Shown here piece by piece: positions 11,390 to 23,560 of a DNA stretch of 64,000 bases; positions within the stretch are counted from its first letter, which is position 1, and every line of letters begins with the position of its first letter. The stretch covers positions 114,814,035 to 114,878,034 of the forward strand of contig OY987298.1 of assembly GCA_963920635.1 (NCBI GenBank), written 5' to 3'. The DNA comes from Pseudeuparius sepicola (taxonomy: Eukaryota; Arthropoda; Insecta; Coleoptera; Anthribidae). Both the position numbers and the translations under genes were made by a program. The notes below the pieces were generated by a model, which was given only the letters and a program-made list of their open reading frames with translations, was not told where the DNA came from and did no database searches.

Positions 11390-13765
11390 AATATTATATA
11401 GTAGTTAAAGAAAAACGAAATTAAGTATAATATAATTGTTTCTATATAGAGCCTTTTTGACATTATTATAAAAAGGGGGTAGTTAAGAGGGGGTGAAAAG
11501 AGTTAATTTAAGAATAACGAGTGATGTATGTCTTTTTCTATGTTTTTGGGGTCAAAGAATTATTTTTTTTTATTTTATTTTACATAGAGGAAATAAATGA
11601 AATTGGCTACGAAGGGATTAAAGTCAAAAAAAGTGATACCTAATATGTCGGTATACTCGTATTGTAGGATTTGTGTAGTGTACCATATTGGAAAAATGGG
11701 TATAAAAAGAGTAATCTCGAACTAGTGATTCCACTGGCAGCGGTTTTTGTATCTGTTACGGTTTCATGGCAAATTGGATTTGTTTTAATATTTCAAACCA
11801 GACTTCTGAATAATCAAATAAAATATTTGCTCCATAATTACCAAACGGGAAAAAAATGTGTTTCTTAGTTTAAACAAAGTTACCTACTTAGCGGGCAACA
11901 TTTTTCGATATTGTACCAATCCTAGGAGTCTCTTATTTAAAACTGAATCCATCCCGCACATGCACAAGATCCAATAATATGAAAGGAAAGGATTCAAGCT
12001 AAACCCGTCAGCTTAAATGCCCTTCGAGTTTAAAGCGACGTGCTTTTCTGGTGTTTTAAATTTAACTAAATACGACGACATAAAATTTTTACCTTTTATA
12101 CCTACACTTCCTTTACGCCGACTCGGATCCTCCCTTCAATTTTACCGAAAATCCGCCCGTAAAATTAAAGTTGTCAATCCGGCCCTATATAACTTTTATA
12201 TTGTGGCATAAAGGAGATATTGCGCTGCACCGAGCGATTCGCATGGTGTTCGCGGGTATTGGAACATTCAGAAAATTGCATTACTTCATTCCGACGCCTC
12301 GATTGCTCTGTTCTTGCAGTGGCGCACCTCATTGACCTGGATTGACAATACGTATCTAATTGTATGGATAATGAAATAGGTAAACTTTTTCCACGAGCCT
12401 TGTCAAATAGACTCTTTATACGGTCTAAATATGAAAAATAATTGCATCTATATCACCCGTCAGGGGTACCTACCTATAGGGAATCATCAAGACCTGCAGC
12501 TTGAGACATTTCTTGACTTGACCTGAACCTGAAAGTCAAGCTTATCAATAATCCACTACTTTTTTGACTACTAATAAACCTAAAATCAAGTAATTTCAAA
12601 CTTCTTGAGGCTTGAGTACGAACGCGAATAATTATTGTTGTTAGGTCCTAAAAAAATGTTCTTGTCGGCCGTTGTTAGTGGGGGGATGTCCATCTTCTTA
12701 GGTTATTCAAAAAATCTACTATTAGTTCAGTGCAAATGATTTTATTCACAACCATACCTACTGTAATATGTAGGTATGTAGGTACATTGCTAGCTAAAAA
12801 AGATGGGGAGCAAGATCTTTTCCTACCAGTAAAACTGCATTTTTCCGGCCAGTATTTAATAGTTCTAGTCGTCTAATCTATTGCAAGAGTGTTAAAAATT
12901 AAATGGAAGTGTGTTAAAAATAGTGTATTTCACCCTAGGCGACAATATCACTCTTTTCCTGATTTGAAAATTAATTTTTTTGTAGAATTTAAAAGCTTAA
13001 ACAGAAAATTAAATGTAGAAGTGCACAGGATTGACATTTTTTGTCAATAAACATTTCATCATTCAATACAGGATTGTGCCTCAGATTAGGGCGTTTTATT
13101 AGGAATTCCCTACAATTTTCATATTTGCACTTTCCTGTAAATCAAAAATAACGGAACTAGCGGGATTATCTAATGGAAGGGTGATTATTCAATTTTTTTT
13201 CTAAATATATTTTTTCCAAAAATCCAAAAGGTGCATTAAATTGGGCCCACAAAATTGCAGATCTTTCCCCATTTAACCTTCCTTCTAGATCTGATGGTTT
13301 CAGAGATTCCCATACCAAATATGTCTAAAAAAACATACCCTGTGTAAGAAACCATATTATGTGCCTCAATTTTGTTGCTGCTATTTTCTGTTATATAATG
13401 TTAAACAAAGTAAAACAATTAAGGAAAATCTTCGTTTAATTTCTTTATTACGACATCGCCTTCTACCTACGTTTTTGATATTTAAAGCTAATAAAAACGA
13501 ATAATTAATCTAACAACCAATTATTCAATATTTGTTGGGTAACCAATTGATTAAGGGCAGAAAAACATGCAGTTGAACATCACGTTTTTATCAGAAATAT
13601 AAAGCGGGTGTTTTCTACTCATCGTTGGTCATCAGTTGTTTTCCATGGATAACTCGATTAAATCAAGGGCGTATATTTGAGCTTGCACACTAGATTGCGA
13701 AAAAACAGGTATGACTTTTGACGAAATATGAAGTACATATTTACCTAATATGTTGTTGTAGTCAA
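11390..13765. other. No recognised gene; AT-rich
   Basis: Only short unrecognised open frames occur here (for example 11671-11868 and 12017-12211). The piece at 12200-12360 has more balanced composition and looks non-repetitive within this window, but nothing in it identifies a function. Confidence 0.35.
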
Positions 13766-13770
13766 GGTGG

Positions 13771-13938
13771 AATGTTGAGAAAAACTCTGTTATATGAATT
13801 TCCATTGCCTTATATTGTTTTTAATTCTTTTCACTTGAAAACGATTAGGGATGATATACTGATCGAAACGTTTTGTTTTTTTAAACAATAGGTATGTATA
13901 AGGTAATGGAAGTCCGACAATAGAGTTCTCTCAATATT
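13771..13938. repeat. Fold-back MITE, ~45-bp imperfect arms
   Basis: Left arm 13771-13816 (AATGTTGAGAAAAACTCTGT onward) is the imperfect reverse complement of 13895-13938 (TATAAGGTAATGGAAGTCC onward). The intervening ~80 bases are AT-rich and carry no coding signal. Confidence 0.6.
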
Positions 13939-14690
13939 TTTACCTACCACTTATTTTTCGAGTTACATTGAAAGTAATTTTAATCCAATAAATATATTAC
14001 TATTTCACTATTTGGTATATCATTCGAAGGATATATCACACATAAAGGGTTGCCAATTAAGATTTTTCAGTTAGGGTGGGGGTGCGTAAGGGGATAGAAG
14101 GGGTGAGATATCAGTTACGCCATTTTATCGCCTCCTCTGTAATACCGAAAAGGTTTTGGGCGTTTTTCGATATCTTTATTTTATCTCTTTGTGAGATTAT
14201 ATTATACGGGATGGTAAGTTATAAAAATGCCACCCCGTAGATGACTCAATATTTGTGTATCCTCAAACATACCCTGTAAACTGTGCTGCCCAGATTCTAC
14301 TTCCTATAACCAGTGCGCAACATAATTAAAATGCCGATGGCGCAGCCGCTGGTTGTGGCCAAATTTACGGATGTGAAACCATGTGTCCTATAGAATCCAC
14401 ATTATGCATCGACATCCCCCGCAACCCGCCAGATATTCAATATTCCTCTGGAATGTAGCATTCGAACTGTTTCGCACATCTATAAGCAGTAATCATAAGC
14501 ATTTTTAATACAGGTTCCTCCGTGTTAGTCAATTTAAAATGGAAACTCGTCAGTACAAAATTATGAAAACTTTCCTTGATCAAGATTGCATAGCAGTTCA
14601 CAGGGGCGGTTCCCAAATCGTCACATCTAGCAGGTAACTTGAATAAAAATAAGCCAGATCGGCACAAAGTTGAGAGAGGCCCCTTCACAT

Positions 14691-15247
14691 TGTCAACTAA
14701 GTGACATATGTGAACCGATGACCGAATTATTTAAATTCATTTCTACTCAATCAAAACAATAATTAAGATTACATTGAACAATTTATACCACGGAGAGTCA
14801 ACAATCAATACACGTATATTACAAGGACTAATCGATAAGATAAACATAATATCGAATTTCAATCGCCGATTCAGCAAAATCTGGGGGTATAAATTTGGCG
14901 CCAGCCACAAGCTGGGCATCAGTATATAGGTACCGCTTATTAGCAGCTACTCGATCACTGACCACCCTCGGTGGTCTGGCCTGGCAATGGATACCGCTTA
15001 TTAGTATCCTTGCTTAGGTTGGGGCTCCGAGGAGGCGCGCAGCTAGTCATAGCGTCCCGGTCTCCTCCACGTACTATCGGTCGCGTCGGTTCACAGTCCG
15101 CGGTACGCCTGGCATGGTCAGGATGCTGTTGGGAATGTACCTGCGGGTTTCTGACCAATATTCTTCAATGTTTATACCTGCTGTCTTCTTCAATCTACGC
15201 TTGGTATCTCCCGCTCCCAGTGATCTCGGCTATAACGAGGGTCAACA
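14691..15247 (+). repeat. Putative solo LTR, plus orientation
   Basis: The segment begins TGTCAAC and ends near GTCAACA. It matches the reverse complement of 29233-29862 over most of its length. Shared features in order are a TATAAAT box (about 14888), CCAGCCACAAGCTGGGCATCAG, CGATCACTGACCACCCTCGG, and CCTCCACGTACTATCGGTCG. Such an order (TATA box, conserved leader, TG..CA-like ends) fits an LTR promoter. No gag/pol sequence or primer-binding site was recognised next to it, and I could not identify a clean target duplication. The exact ends are therefore approximate. Confidence 0.55.
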
Positions 15248-15460
15248 AAAGCACGCTTAGTGACAATATGAAGTCCCCTTTCGCCACATAGTTAATAAAA
15301 CTCAGGTAAACCAATGTTACATGGACATTTATTATTTATAAAATTAAAACTACGTACAGCATATATAATAACTACCAACCTTTAAAATAAAGGTAAAGGC
15401 GGCAATAATTATGCAATGCTAAACAATTTGTGCTCTGCTTACCGAGTTCGTTTCTGATTA

Positions 15461-16412
15461 GAGGAAAGGCGCCTAATATGGGGATAGTCCCTAATATGGG
15501 GTACCTCAATTTCTCAGGATCTAAGGCGCTGCCATCTATTTGGTGGGGGCTATACTAAGCTTCTAGAAGTGACATGTAACTAGTAAACATCTCGGGATGC
15601 AGACAGCTACAGTTCCAACACAACATGACCAACAAAATTAGTGAGCCTATTGAAAATTTTTAGCTTCTAGAAAATCCTGTGAATTTGGCTACAAAAAAGG
15701 TAAGTTAAATTATTGTATGTTGTTCAAAACGTGTATTATGGGCTAGTTTTGGCTTAGACTGGTTCTTTTATGTTTATATTTGCTTATTTCTTAAAATCTA
15801 CTGTTTTATTTTTACTACTGCCCTAGGCCTAATATGGGGTACTCTGGGAGTCCTAATTTGGGGTAGGTACCCCAGACAACGTTGAGAAGATGTAAAAATG
15901 AATGCAGCAGCAGAAGATATTGTTTATGGTAGTCTTAGGCGGAAACCTGTTTTTCCGTTGACATGGAAAATGCAATCGCCAATCATGCTATGGAAACTGA
16001 GAAAAAATATTTACTTTTGTGCGAATTTAATCTTTAAATAGTTTTATAATTGAATTATTTTTTGAATTTTTTTGTTTCTAAAATAACACCAAATAAAGAC
16101 GTACTTATCCAACCCACCGTGTTTCTTTCGTAGGTATTTTATTTCAACACCAATTTTAATCATTTCCCCATATTAGGAAATAGAAGTACCCCATATTAGG
16201 GATAGAGTTTCCTAATATGGGGTAGTTGCCGAAAAAAGTTTAAAAGCAAAAAACGAAAAAGTTAGAATTTTAATTATAGTTTCAAGTAGACAATCAGGTT
16301 GCGTAAGAGATGAAGTCCAATTTTGAAAAAAGTTACGTTGATTCTTTTAAAAACACTCAACTTTTAGGGGGATTACAAAAATGTAGGTACCCCATATTAG
16401 GCGACTTTCCTC
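15461..16412. mobile_element. TA-flanked element with eight subterminal motifs
   Basis: The ends read GAGGAAAGGCGCC (15461) and GGCGACTTTCCTC (16412), flanked by TA at 15459-15460 and 16413-16414. The motif CCTAATATGGGGTA occurs about eight times. Forward copies are at 15472, 15491, 15828, 15852 (one mismatch) and 16211. Reverse copies are at about 16167, 16187 and 16388. No transposase was found in the 952 bp. TIRs plus clustered subterminal motifs suggest a non-autonomous pogo/Tc1-type element whose motifs are transposase-binding sites. Confidence 0.75.
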
Positions 16413-16717
16413 TACTTTTGAAGTATTTTCTGCGATGTCTCTCAGTTTTTGTTTTGGCAGAAAAGCTTATTATTTTTCTTTAGATTACTTTCTGGCTCAT
16501 TTGCGTGCTTGTGGTCTTAATTCAAATTGGACATGGCTGCCAAGTTCAACCGTCGCATGTGCGAATAAGCTTTGCATTTGTCTTTAATGCATCTCCATTT
16601 TGTTTCTCCTGAAGCCATTAAAGTGTGTGAACACAATCAAAGTTTTTCTTCTTTGGATAATTATTTCAGAGAAATTGGTCAAATTACCACTTGTATCCAT
16701 TTTCACTAATCGATATA

Positions 16718-17171
16718 CAGTGTGTCCCCAGATGGGGTACCGAACTCTTGTAAAGTTTCTTATATTTGATTTTTCGAGAAAAAGTCATTCTTGATAAAAA
16801 GTTTTGCTTGTTCCTAAAATAAGATTGGCATGGAAAACGTTAACATTTCGATCGAAGAAAAACAAGAAAAAATCAAAAAAATCAAAGTAGGCCTTACACT
16901 TTGAAATTTTTTACACCTAAGTAACTTAACACGCTAAACAAATTTTCTTTATAACTTTTTTCAGTATCTCTACAAATAGAGGCAGTTTACTCTTATGTTA
17001 ATTAACGTTTTTTTTCCAATTTTCTGGTCACCCGGTATAAATAATGTTAGCTTTTTCGATGCCAATCTTATTTTAAGAACAAGCAAAACTTTTCATCAAG
17101 AATGACTTTTCTCGAAAAATCAAATATAACAAACCGCACAAGAGTGCGGTACCCCATCTGGGGACACACTG
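16718..17171. mobile_element. Mariner-type MITE with ~110-bp TIRs
   Basis: The ends CAGTGTGTCCCCAGATGGGG and CCCCATCTGGGGACACACTG are flanked by TA (16716-16717 and 17172-17173). The arms match for about 110 bases, through TTTTTCGAGAAAAAGTCATT and AAAATAAGATTGGCAT. The 454-bp element has no coding potential. A related single end lies at 42283-42431. Confidence 0.88.
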
Positions 17172-17240
17172 TATAAGCTCGCCAACTTCTGGACGCATAC
17201 TGCTTTAGTATTAAAATTAAACTGATTAGTTTTCTATATA

Positions 17241-17427
17241 CAGTGTGGATACAAATTGTGGAATATTGCTTATTATCTCTTAAAATATTCCTCATATCAA
17301 AAACATGTTTTAATAAAAGTGTTAGGGGTAATTATTTCCCGTTTAGTAATAATAATACATAATAATAATAATAATAATATTTATATTTTAAGAAATATAA
17401 GGAATATTCCACAATTTGTATCCACTG
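17241..17427. mobile_element. Small MITE related to the 51769-54099 element
   Basis: Its ends, CAGTGTGGATACAAATTGTG and CACAATTTGTATCCACTG, are flanked by TA. The subterminal sequence (GAATATTGCTTAT, ATATTCCTCATAT, TTTTAATAAAAGTGTTA) matches both ends of the larger element at 51769-54099. It is therefore an internally deleted or MITE member of that family. An (ATA)n tract lies inside at about 17346-17380. Confidence 0.82.
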
Positions 17428-17531
17428 TATAATGGGAATAAAAAGATTTTCCCTTCGACTTGACGATTTTATGATACGTTAGGGATAATCCGAAGGGTAG
17501 GTAATTATGCATTATGTATATTAATGAACTA

Positions 17532-20397
17532 GGTAGGGGAGAGTTCCCTTGAAGCGGACATTCTTTTTGTTTTGGGTGTTAGATATTGTATGATTTAAAA
17601 ATCGACAAAAGTGACTTGTTATATGATCACTGGTAGATCGGTGAACGTATGTGTTAACGAGAAAACTATAAAAAAATATCAAATCGTTGTAAAACATAAA
17701 CTTGTTTTTACTTTATAAAATGTCCGTTTCATGGTCTGCTCCCATTGATATGGACAGCTATGCCTATGAAGTGGACAGTGATACAAAAACCATTTTAAGA
17801 ACAAATTAAACTTCTAGCTCGGGTTTATAGTATATATTAAATATATTTAACTATAAAAAACTAAAAGCATTTATTACAAAAAAAATGTAAGTTTCCACTT
17901 ATTCCGCATGACTTGTGAGCCCATTTTAGACACAGACGGCACTGAAGCCATTCTTCTTTACTTAAACGGTATTTTCCTTAACAAATTATACAAGCAGAAT
18001 CTTTTTCATCTTGACTGCTTTTGTTTTGTTGTTCAGATGAAGAAACGTCTTCTTCTTGCTCGAGTTGTGTTAAATAATCATCAAGATTTTGGGGCAGTGG
18101 AGATTCATCACGCAGGGAAATCTGAGTATCCGTATCAGTGTCACTATCTGGGATTTCTTCGGGTATTCTAACACCTTTTTTACGTCTTTTTGGTTCAGAT
18201 CCATTGTCAACTTTTTTCTTCTTATTATTCTTTTCTTCTTCAGCTTTTAAAAGTTCATCTTTTTCGGGAGTGTCAGTGATAATGGAGCATTTTCGTTTTT
18301 TTCCGACCACCCCGTTTAATTTGTTTGCGCGGTGGTGCCTTAGGATAAGGTCTTACAATTTCAGGAGAAATTATCCCCAATTCTGCACGGCCTTGTTTTG
18401 TGATAACGCTGGTAGAAGGCAAATTCAGGTCATAGTTTATGAGAGGCCTATCTGGAACGGAATGAGTAGAAGGATTGGCTTTAATTGCTAAGTCTCCCTT
18501 CTGCTGTGTGGCACTTGCACCTAACGTGTCATTTTCCTGGTTTGTTGTTAAAGTTATATTAGGTCTGTCGGTAACACTTGAAGATAGAAAATCGTCCTCG
18601 GTAAATATATTGGAATTAAAGGGGTATATTCCTGTTTTTTCGAAGCTTTTACAGATGTTGCTGATTGTAAATCACTCGCTAAATGCTGGATTGACGAACT
18701 CGGCAACTTCATACAAGGTTACGGCTTTCCCCGGGTTGGATGTTAACCAGTTGTTCATAGCCAGTTTATATCTTGATTTGAAAGGACCGTATACTGCCAC
18801 ATCAAGAGGTTGCATTCTGTGGCTGCAATGTGGGGGCAATGTCAAAATAATTATATGTTTCTGTCTTGCAAAATCAACCACCTGTATATTGACATGAGTT
18901 GTATGAATATCTATGATAATTAAAGCCTTTTTATCGGCAGTTGGTTGAACATGATATACAAAATGCTTTAGGGATTCAAGAAATATTTCTTCAGTCATCC
19001 AACCGCATTCCTTTGGAACCCACGGGAGCACCTTTAAGCATGCTGTCTTTAAAATAGACTCGTGGAAATACAAACACAGGGGGTATTGTGCCTCCTGATG
19101 CACTAATGAAGAAAAGGACAGTTATAAGTGTTCCTCTTTCTGCAGAGGCAATTTGGCCCACTTGTTTTGAACCTCGCACTGCTATTACCTTTGGTGGTTT
19201 CGTTACAGTCATACATCCAGTTTTATCCAAATTCCATATCATATTAGGAGCAAAATTATGTTTCTTGTAAAGTTTTTCTAAATTCGCAAAAAACGTTGTG
19301 GTATTTGTTTTATTGAAACTGGAAGTTCGAGTTAAGGACGTGCTTTCGGGTTGACGTAGCGATAGCTCCTTGTTTCGATGCATAAAACCATGAAGCCAGT
19401 GAATGCCTGCTTTCTTGTTTTTATTCCACTCCGTTGGTGTGTCTATTTTATTTGCCAAAGCAAACTGATAAGCAAGTTCTCTGGCCTGCGTTGTAGTTAA
19501 ACCATGACACATTTTAGATGTTGTTCTAAGGTAAGCAACTAATAGCTTCTCCTGATCGATGGTAAATGTCTTTCTGTTCCCAATGTTTCTAACATATTTA
19601 AAATTTTGATCTGGCGCGGTCTTGAATTTTTTTACCAAATCAGCCAATAACGATTTAGAAATGCCTGTATCTCTGGCAACCCGTCTTATGGATAGGTTTT
19701 GATTTACAACAGCCTCCACTGCGTCTCGAATTTCCTCATCTGACTTTCTAACTCTTTTAGACATTATTATAACTCTAAAACAAAAAATAACTTCAAAATC
19801 CATGCGGAAAAAAATTAAAAACGCAACAATACAAAACTACAAAGACCTAAAACTTCAACACCAACACAAAATCGTTTTGTTGACACCAAAAATATGAAAA
19901 CGAAATGTAGATAATTCGATATTTTTAAATGGTTACCGAAAAGCACAAGTATGTCAACTTAAATTTCCTAAAAACACGCTTGTTTTCTAACCGTTCCATG
20001 AAACGGACATTATGATGTCCATGAATCGGACGTCCAATTCATGGGCGCCTATCTGTCCGGTTCATAGAAAACTGAGTCCTTTCACATAACCTCAAAATAT
20101 TGTTCTTAAAGATTATCTTATTTTGTCGTTCTCTTACTTGTCCAATAAAGCAACATATGCCAAATGTTCCGTTTGGTCAAGTTATTAACTTCACGAAACC
20201 TCACAAATATTTAGTATAAACGGTGGAAAATATTTCACGACAAGTGTGGCAAATACAAAGCGTGCAAACTAGTTTAACCATCGACGGATAGATGTCGTTA
20301 GTTGGGACGAATACGGGGTAAAATTGCAATCGGTTATATAGGAGTATTCAAGTGTCCGATTCATTGGCTGTCCAATTCAAGGAAACTCTCCCCTACC
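17532..20397 (-). mobile_element. Pogo/Tigger-type DNA transposon
   Basis: The ends share GGTAGGGGAGAGTT at the left and AACTCTCCCCTACC at the right, flanked by TA (17530-17531 and 20398-20399). An alternative TA four bases further in on each side would also work. A motif close to TGTCCGNTTCATGG is repeated near both ends: about 17549-17562, 17720-17734 and 17764-17776 on the left; about 19996-20010, 20019-20044 (two facing copies), 20054-20067, 20353-20367 and 20369-20382 on the right. These are probable transposase-binding sites. The single transposase on the minus strand is frameshifted. Confidence 0.9.
17978..19764 (-). pseudogene. Pogo/Tigger-like transposase with two frameshifts
   Basis: This is a pogo-family DDE transposase that would excise and reinsert the element. 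I chose the ATG at 19764, which gives MSKRVRKSDEEIRDAVEAVV, because the 13 residues before it are not family-like. In order: a psq/CENP-B-type helix-turn-helix (SIRRVARDTGISKSLLADLV), the second DNA-binding region (GIHWLHGFMHRN), then the catalytic core. NLDKTG holds the first Asp, IIIDIHTTH the second, and MQPLDVAVYGPFK the third, with 35 residues between the last two (DD35D). The family usually has DNH at the second site; here it is DIH. The tail is Lys/Asp/Glu-rich and ends with Cys residues. Single-base frameshifts lie near 19020 and near 18297 (an A-run), so this copy should be inactive. Confidence 0.88.
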
Positions 20398-20399
20398 TA

Positions 20400-22290
20400 T
20401 TCCCTATTCGTTACTTCAGATCGGGAAGAAAGAAGCTGAGAAAGATTAAGAGATACGGTTTCTACTTGGCAATGTTCCACAACACACTATGTTCACGTAA
20501 TAGGGGAATAACTTTTCCCAGCAAGCAGTGAGCGAGTTGTAAAAGATTAAGGATACTCTAGAAAACGTTTTTGTAGCTTCTAGTGGTTGTAAGAGGATAT
20601 GAATTATGCAAGGCGAGTATAAATAATACTTTAGGTATGCGAATAATGTGAATTTAGTTCAAGGATAGGGTGGAAACCTTTTGGCAATGTTTAAATCCAA
20701 ATATCTGTTGAGAATCTCTTACAATTTATCAATTTATGGTATCTACTTACTTAGATTAAAACCAAATTCGCGTTCCACACCGGAAAAGAAGCAATGGAGT
20801 GTTCAATATATGTGTAACATACCATTAAAACCGACGAAAAGTCCACAAACGCTTTTATGAAAATATTTCAAATATTTAGGCGGCTGCATAGCTTAGAATA
20901 TTTTTCGGAACAACAACTAAAAAATAAAACACGGTCCTTCATGACGGGGAGTTATTACGCTTACTTACTATTATGACCGGCATTATGCCAAAGTCCCCAA
21001 TGTTTTCTTAGGCCAGCCGGACACGGTCAACTCTGGAAGAGGGTGTGGACTGTGGGGTTGTGCTGATTATTAATTGTATACTGTACCCCCAGAAAGGCGG
21101 AAGAGGAGCTGTTGTCTCGCACGTCGGGGAATAAATCCTCTGTAGTTAGGGTACGTAGTCAACACGTCGAGTGTTAATTTTAGCAGCCCTAAAGGGTGTA
21201 AATAATAAACAAGAGTATAATAATTCCAAAACCTAGTGTTCTATGGGTTGAAATAATGACGACTAGATTTTTGTACCATATTTCTTATTATCTTTTTATA
21301 AAGTTATATTACTTTTGCAATATAAGAAATAGGTTCATAAAGCAATAATTAATTAGAGTATGTTGAATGTTTAACGAGCTGTATTGAAATAAAAAAATTA
21401 TCGTCAATACCTACAAACTACACTTATATAGCTAACTCGGCGATTTGGTAATAATTAAAAAAGTAAAAAAAAATAATAAAAAAACATTTTAATGGCTATA
21501 CAATTTTATCCTACTTTTATATACTTCTAGAAACTTATCAGGGCGTAGAAGTCCAAGCCCGCATTTGAATTTTTTCACCCATAAAATTAGCTTTTTACAA
21601 GCAATTTAAATAGGTACTTCTGTCTTATATAATGAATATATAACACACCTCCAGACTTTTTTAACCAATATATAGACAAAAAGTAGCTAAGGTGTCTAGA
21701 GCTCGATTTTCGTTAAAAGTTAAATGCCGCAAACCGCATCTCGGTATCGTGATTAATTTAGTAGATAAAATAACGAGTTTTGCAGCCAGAAAGGTATATA
21801 TTAACTTATTTTTATAATACCAAGCTTTCGGTCTACTTCGTGACCTTCATCAGGGCTATAAATTTTTTAAAATTATTAGAAAATATTGAGAAAAGGTTGA
21901 AATTTTACTCACAATTATGTTGAAGTTTTACCAATATTAAAACCAGATAGATTTTAGGTTTAAAAGGCCCAGAAAAAGGTTTTTACATAATTTCGTGTGA
22001 AAATTTATACCGTCAATTTTGTTTGTAATTGTTTTTTTTTTGTTAATTTAGTTTTAATTAATACATTATTTATATATTTATGCGTTTTTCGTTTTTTCCC
22101 CGTTTCTTAAACTTCTCTATAATGTTTTTGCTTATGCATATTTTCGATTTCGGCAAATAACGGTTAACAACTTTCTTTGTTCAATTTTTTACATATATAT
22201 ATAAGTAGGTTTAATTCATTGATGTAGAGATACTTTCTTTGGCTAGTGGTTTTAGAAAAGAAAAAAAAATGTTATCAAAATATTTGCTAA
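20400..22290. other. No gene; unique-looking block at 20960-21180
   Basis: No coding or RNA feature was recognised. The stretch 20960-21180 is less AT-rich than its surroundings and contains GATTATTAATTG and a TAAT-rich 3' part, so it may be a regulatory island. At 21820-21857 (minus strand) a CCTGATGAAGGTC...GACCGAAAG pattern recalls insect retroelement ends. Confidence 0.3.
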
Positions 22291-22299
22291 CAAAAAAAT

Positions 22300-22840
22300 A
22301 TGACACATTTCAGAAACGCGAGAAAACGAAACAATGTATCTCCTAAATTAATCAAGATATCGAAATGCCTTTTGGGGCATAAAGAGCCTGGTCCACGGTA
22401 TGTAGTAAACGCTGCGTAGGGACGACTTCTTTCATCTAAGATCAAGCTATAGGTGACCCTGAAAAGAACTGCATCCATGGCCAACTTGTCGCGCAATATA
22501 AAAAACCTCAAATTGGGCAAAACTTAGCAGCCATAGCAAGTTTATTTTAGAGATAGTGGAAAACTTTTGAATTGAAAATTGATGGCATTGACAAGGTTTA
22601 TGCAACCGGGTATTCAGATTATTTCAGAAAATTACACAGGGTCTGCACCTCTCTTGAGGCTATGCAATTTTTCTCTTCATTTTTTATTAACACGACTTTC
22701 TCCCTTATTTTACATCCTACAAAAAATAACACAAGATAACCAAATAAGGCAATTTTGGACAACTATAGGTACAAGAAATGGGCATCCTTGACCAATTTTG
22801 CGGGCAATACTAAAAAACTCAGATATATCAAAATTTTCAC
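22300..22840. repeat. Degenerate ~310-bp tandem repeat family
   Basis: The landmark GGCCAACTTGTCGCGCAATATAAAAAA at about 22478 recurs in degraded form about 314 bp later (GACCAATTTTGCGGGCAATACTAAAAA near 22790). The body between them, including AAAATTGATGGCA and TTACACAGGGTCTGCACCTC, matches the inverted region 35490-35810. Both loci are tandem and diverged, so this is an old dispersed or satellite-like repeat. The open frame at 22579-22791 is part of it. Confidence 0.6.
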
Positions 22841-23174
22841 TACGAAAGCTTTTGTGGATACCACCGAATACATACCTAAATGTGCGTTTTTTTCATATAA
22901 ATGCCAGTTGGAAAGTGGCAGTTTTATTTGAAAAGTTGGGTTGATCAATCTGAATGCATTATATAGGTATTTTATAGCAGTGACCTCACGGTAATAATTG
23001 AATGAAACCACACAATCCCTTCATTTTCATGTTAGATCGTAGTTTAGTGTAAAATTAATAGCTCTAAGAAAAAAAGTAGCTAGCGTGTCATTCATAGATT
23101 TTGTCAGGAACGGATGAATAATTCGGACAGAACAGAAGAGTGTGTGTTATGAAACAGGACAAAACAACGAACCC

Positions 23175-23560
23175 TTGGAAAGATTTATCTCCATATCACA
23201 GAGGGATCCCCACTTAAGCCCGAGACATAACTGAGACACAATGAATAACGTCATTAATAAATTAAATGGGGTTCTCAGCAGCGTTCGATCAGGCGTGGGA
23301 CGCGGGCGTGAAAAAATAGGCCGGGAGTTTTTGCGGGCCTGCCCCCCGACCTCTCTGCTCGCCCCAGGGAGTTCATTTATTCACATCTGCCATTAAACCC
23401 TAATCCTAATTTTCTTCTTTACTTATTAACCCCTCGAGGGATTTGACATAATACGCATTCTTATATGCCGGTAACGATCGTAAATCGTGGAGTTTCGGAT
23501 AAGAGTGGTAAGGAAGTAACCTGCTTTCGTGGGAAAATATTGGAGAGGGAATTTATATCC
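23175..23560. promoter_or_regulatory. Candidate regulatory block, paralogue of 31415-31790
   Basis: The block aligns in the same orientation with 31415-31790 through ordered islands of identity: AAGATTTATCTC, TAAGCCCG, an AATAA..ATTAATAAATTAAA run, TTCATTTATTCACA(T/C)CTGCCATTAA, ATTTTCTTCTTTA, GGGATT, AATACG and AAGGAAGTA. No open frame is shared. The conserved words include clustered homeodomain-like ATTA sites and an E-box-like CAT/CCTG. I infer a duplicated cis-regulatory element. An old non-coding transposon family is the main alternative. Confidence 0.45.

Noticed and set aside
14955..15291. Overlapping frames on both strands in the LTR-like copy
   Set aside because: The corresponding region of the second copy at 29363-29554 does not conserve either frame. 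They reflect GC-rich LTR sequence.
18138..18897. Plus-strand open frames rich in Ser, Phe and Leu
   Set aside because: They are antisense to the pogo transposase, whose minus-strand frame carries the conserved motifs.
21820..21857. Hammerhead-like CTGATGA...GAAA pattern on the minus strand
   Set aside because: It has a CTGATGA core half and a GGTC/GACC stem II, but after GAAA there is no helix III and no NUH cleavage site in reach. It is more likely a retroelement-end word than a ribozyme.
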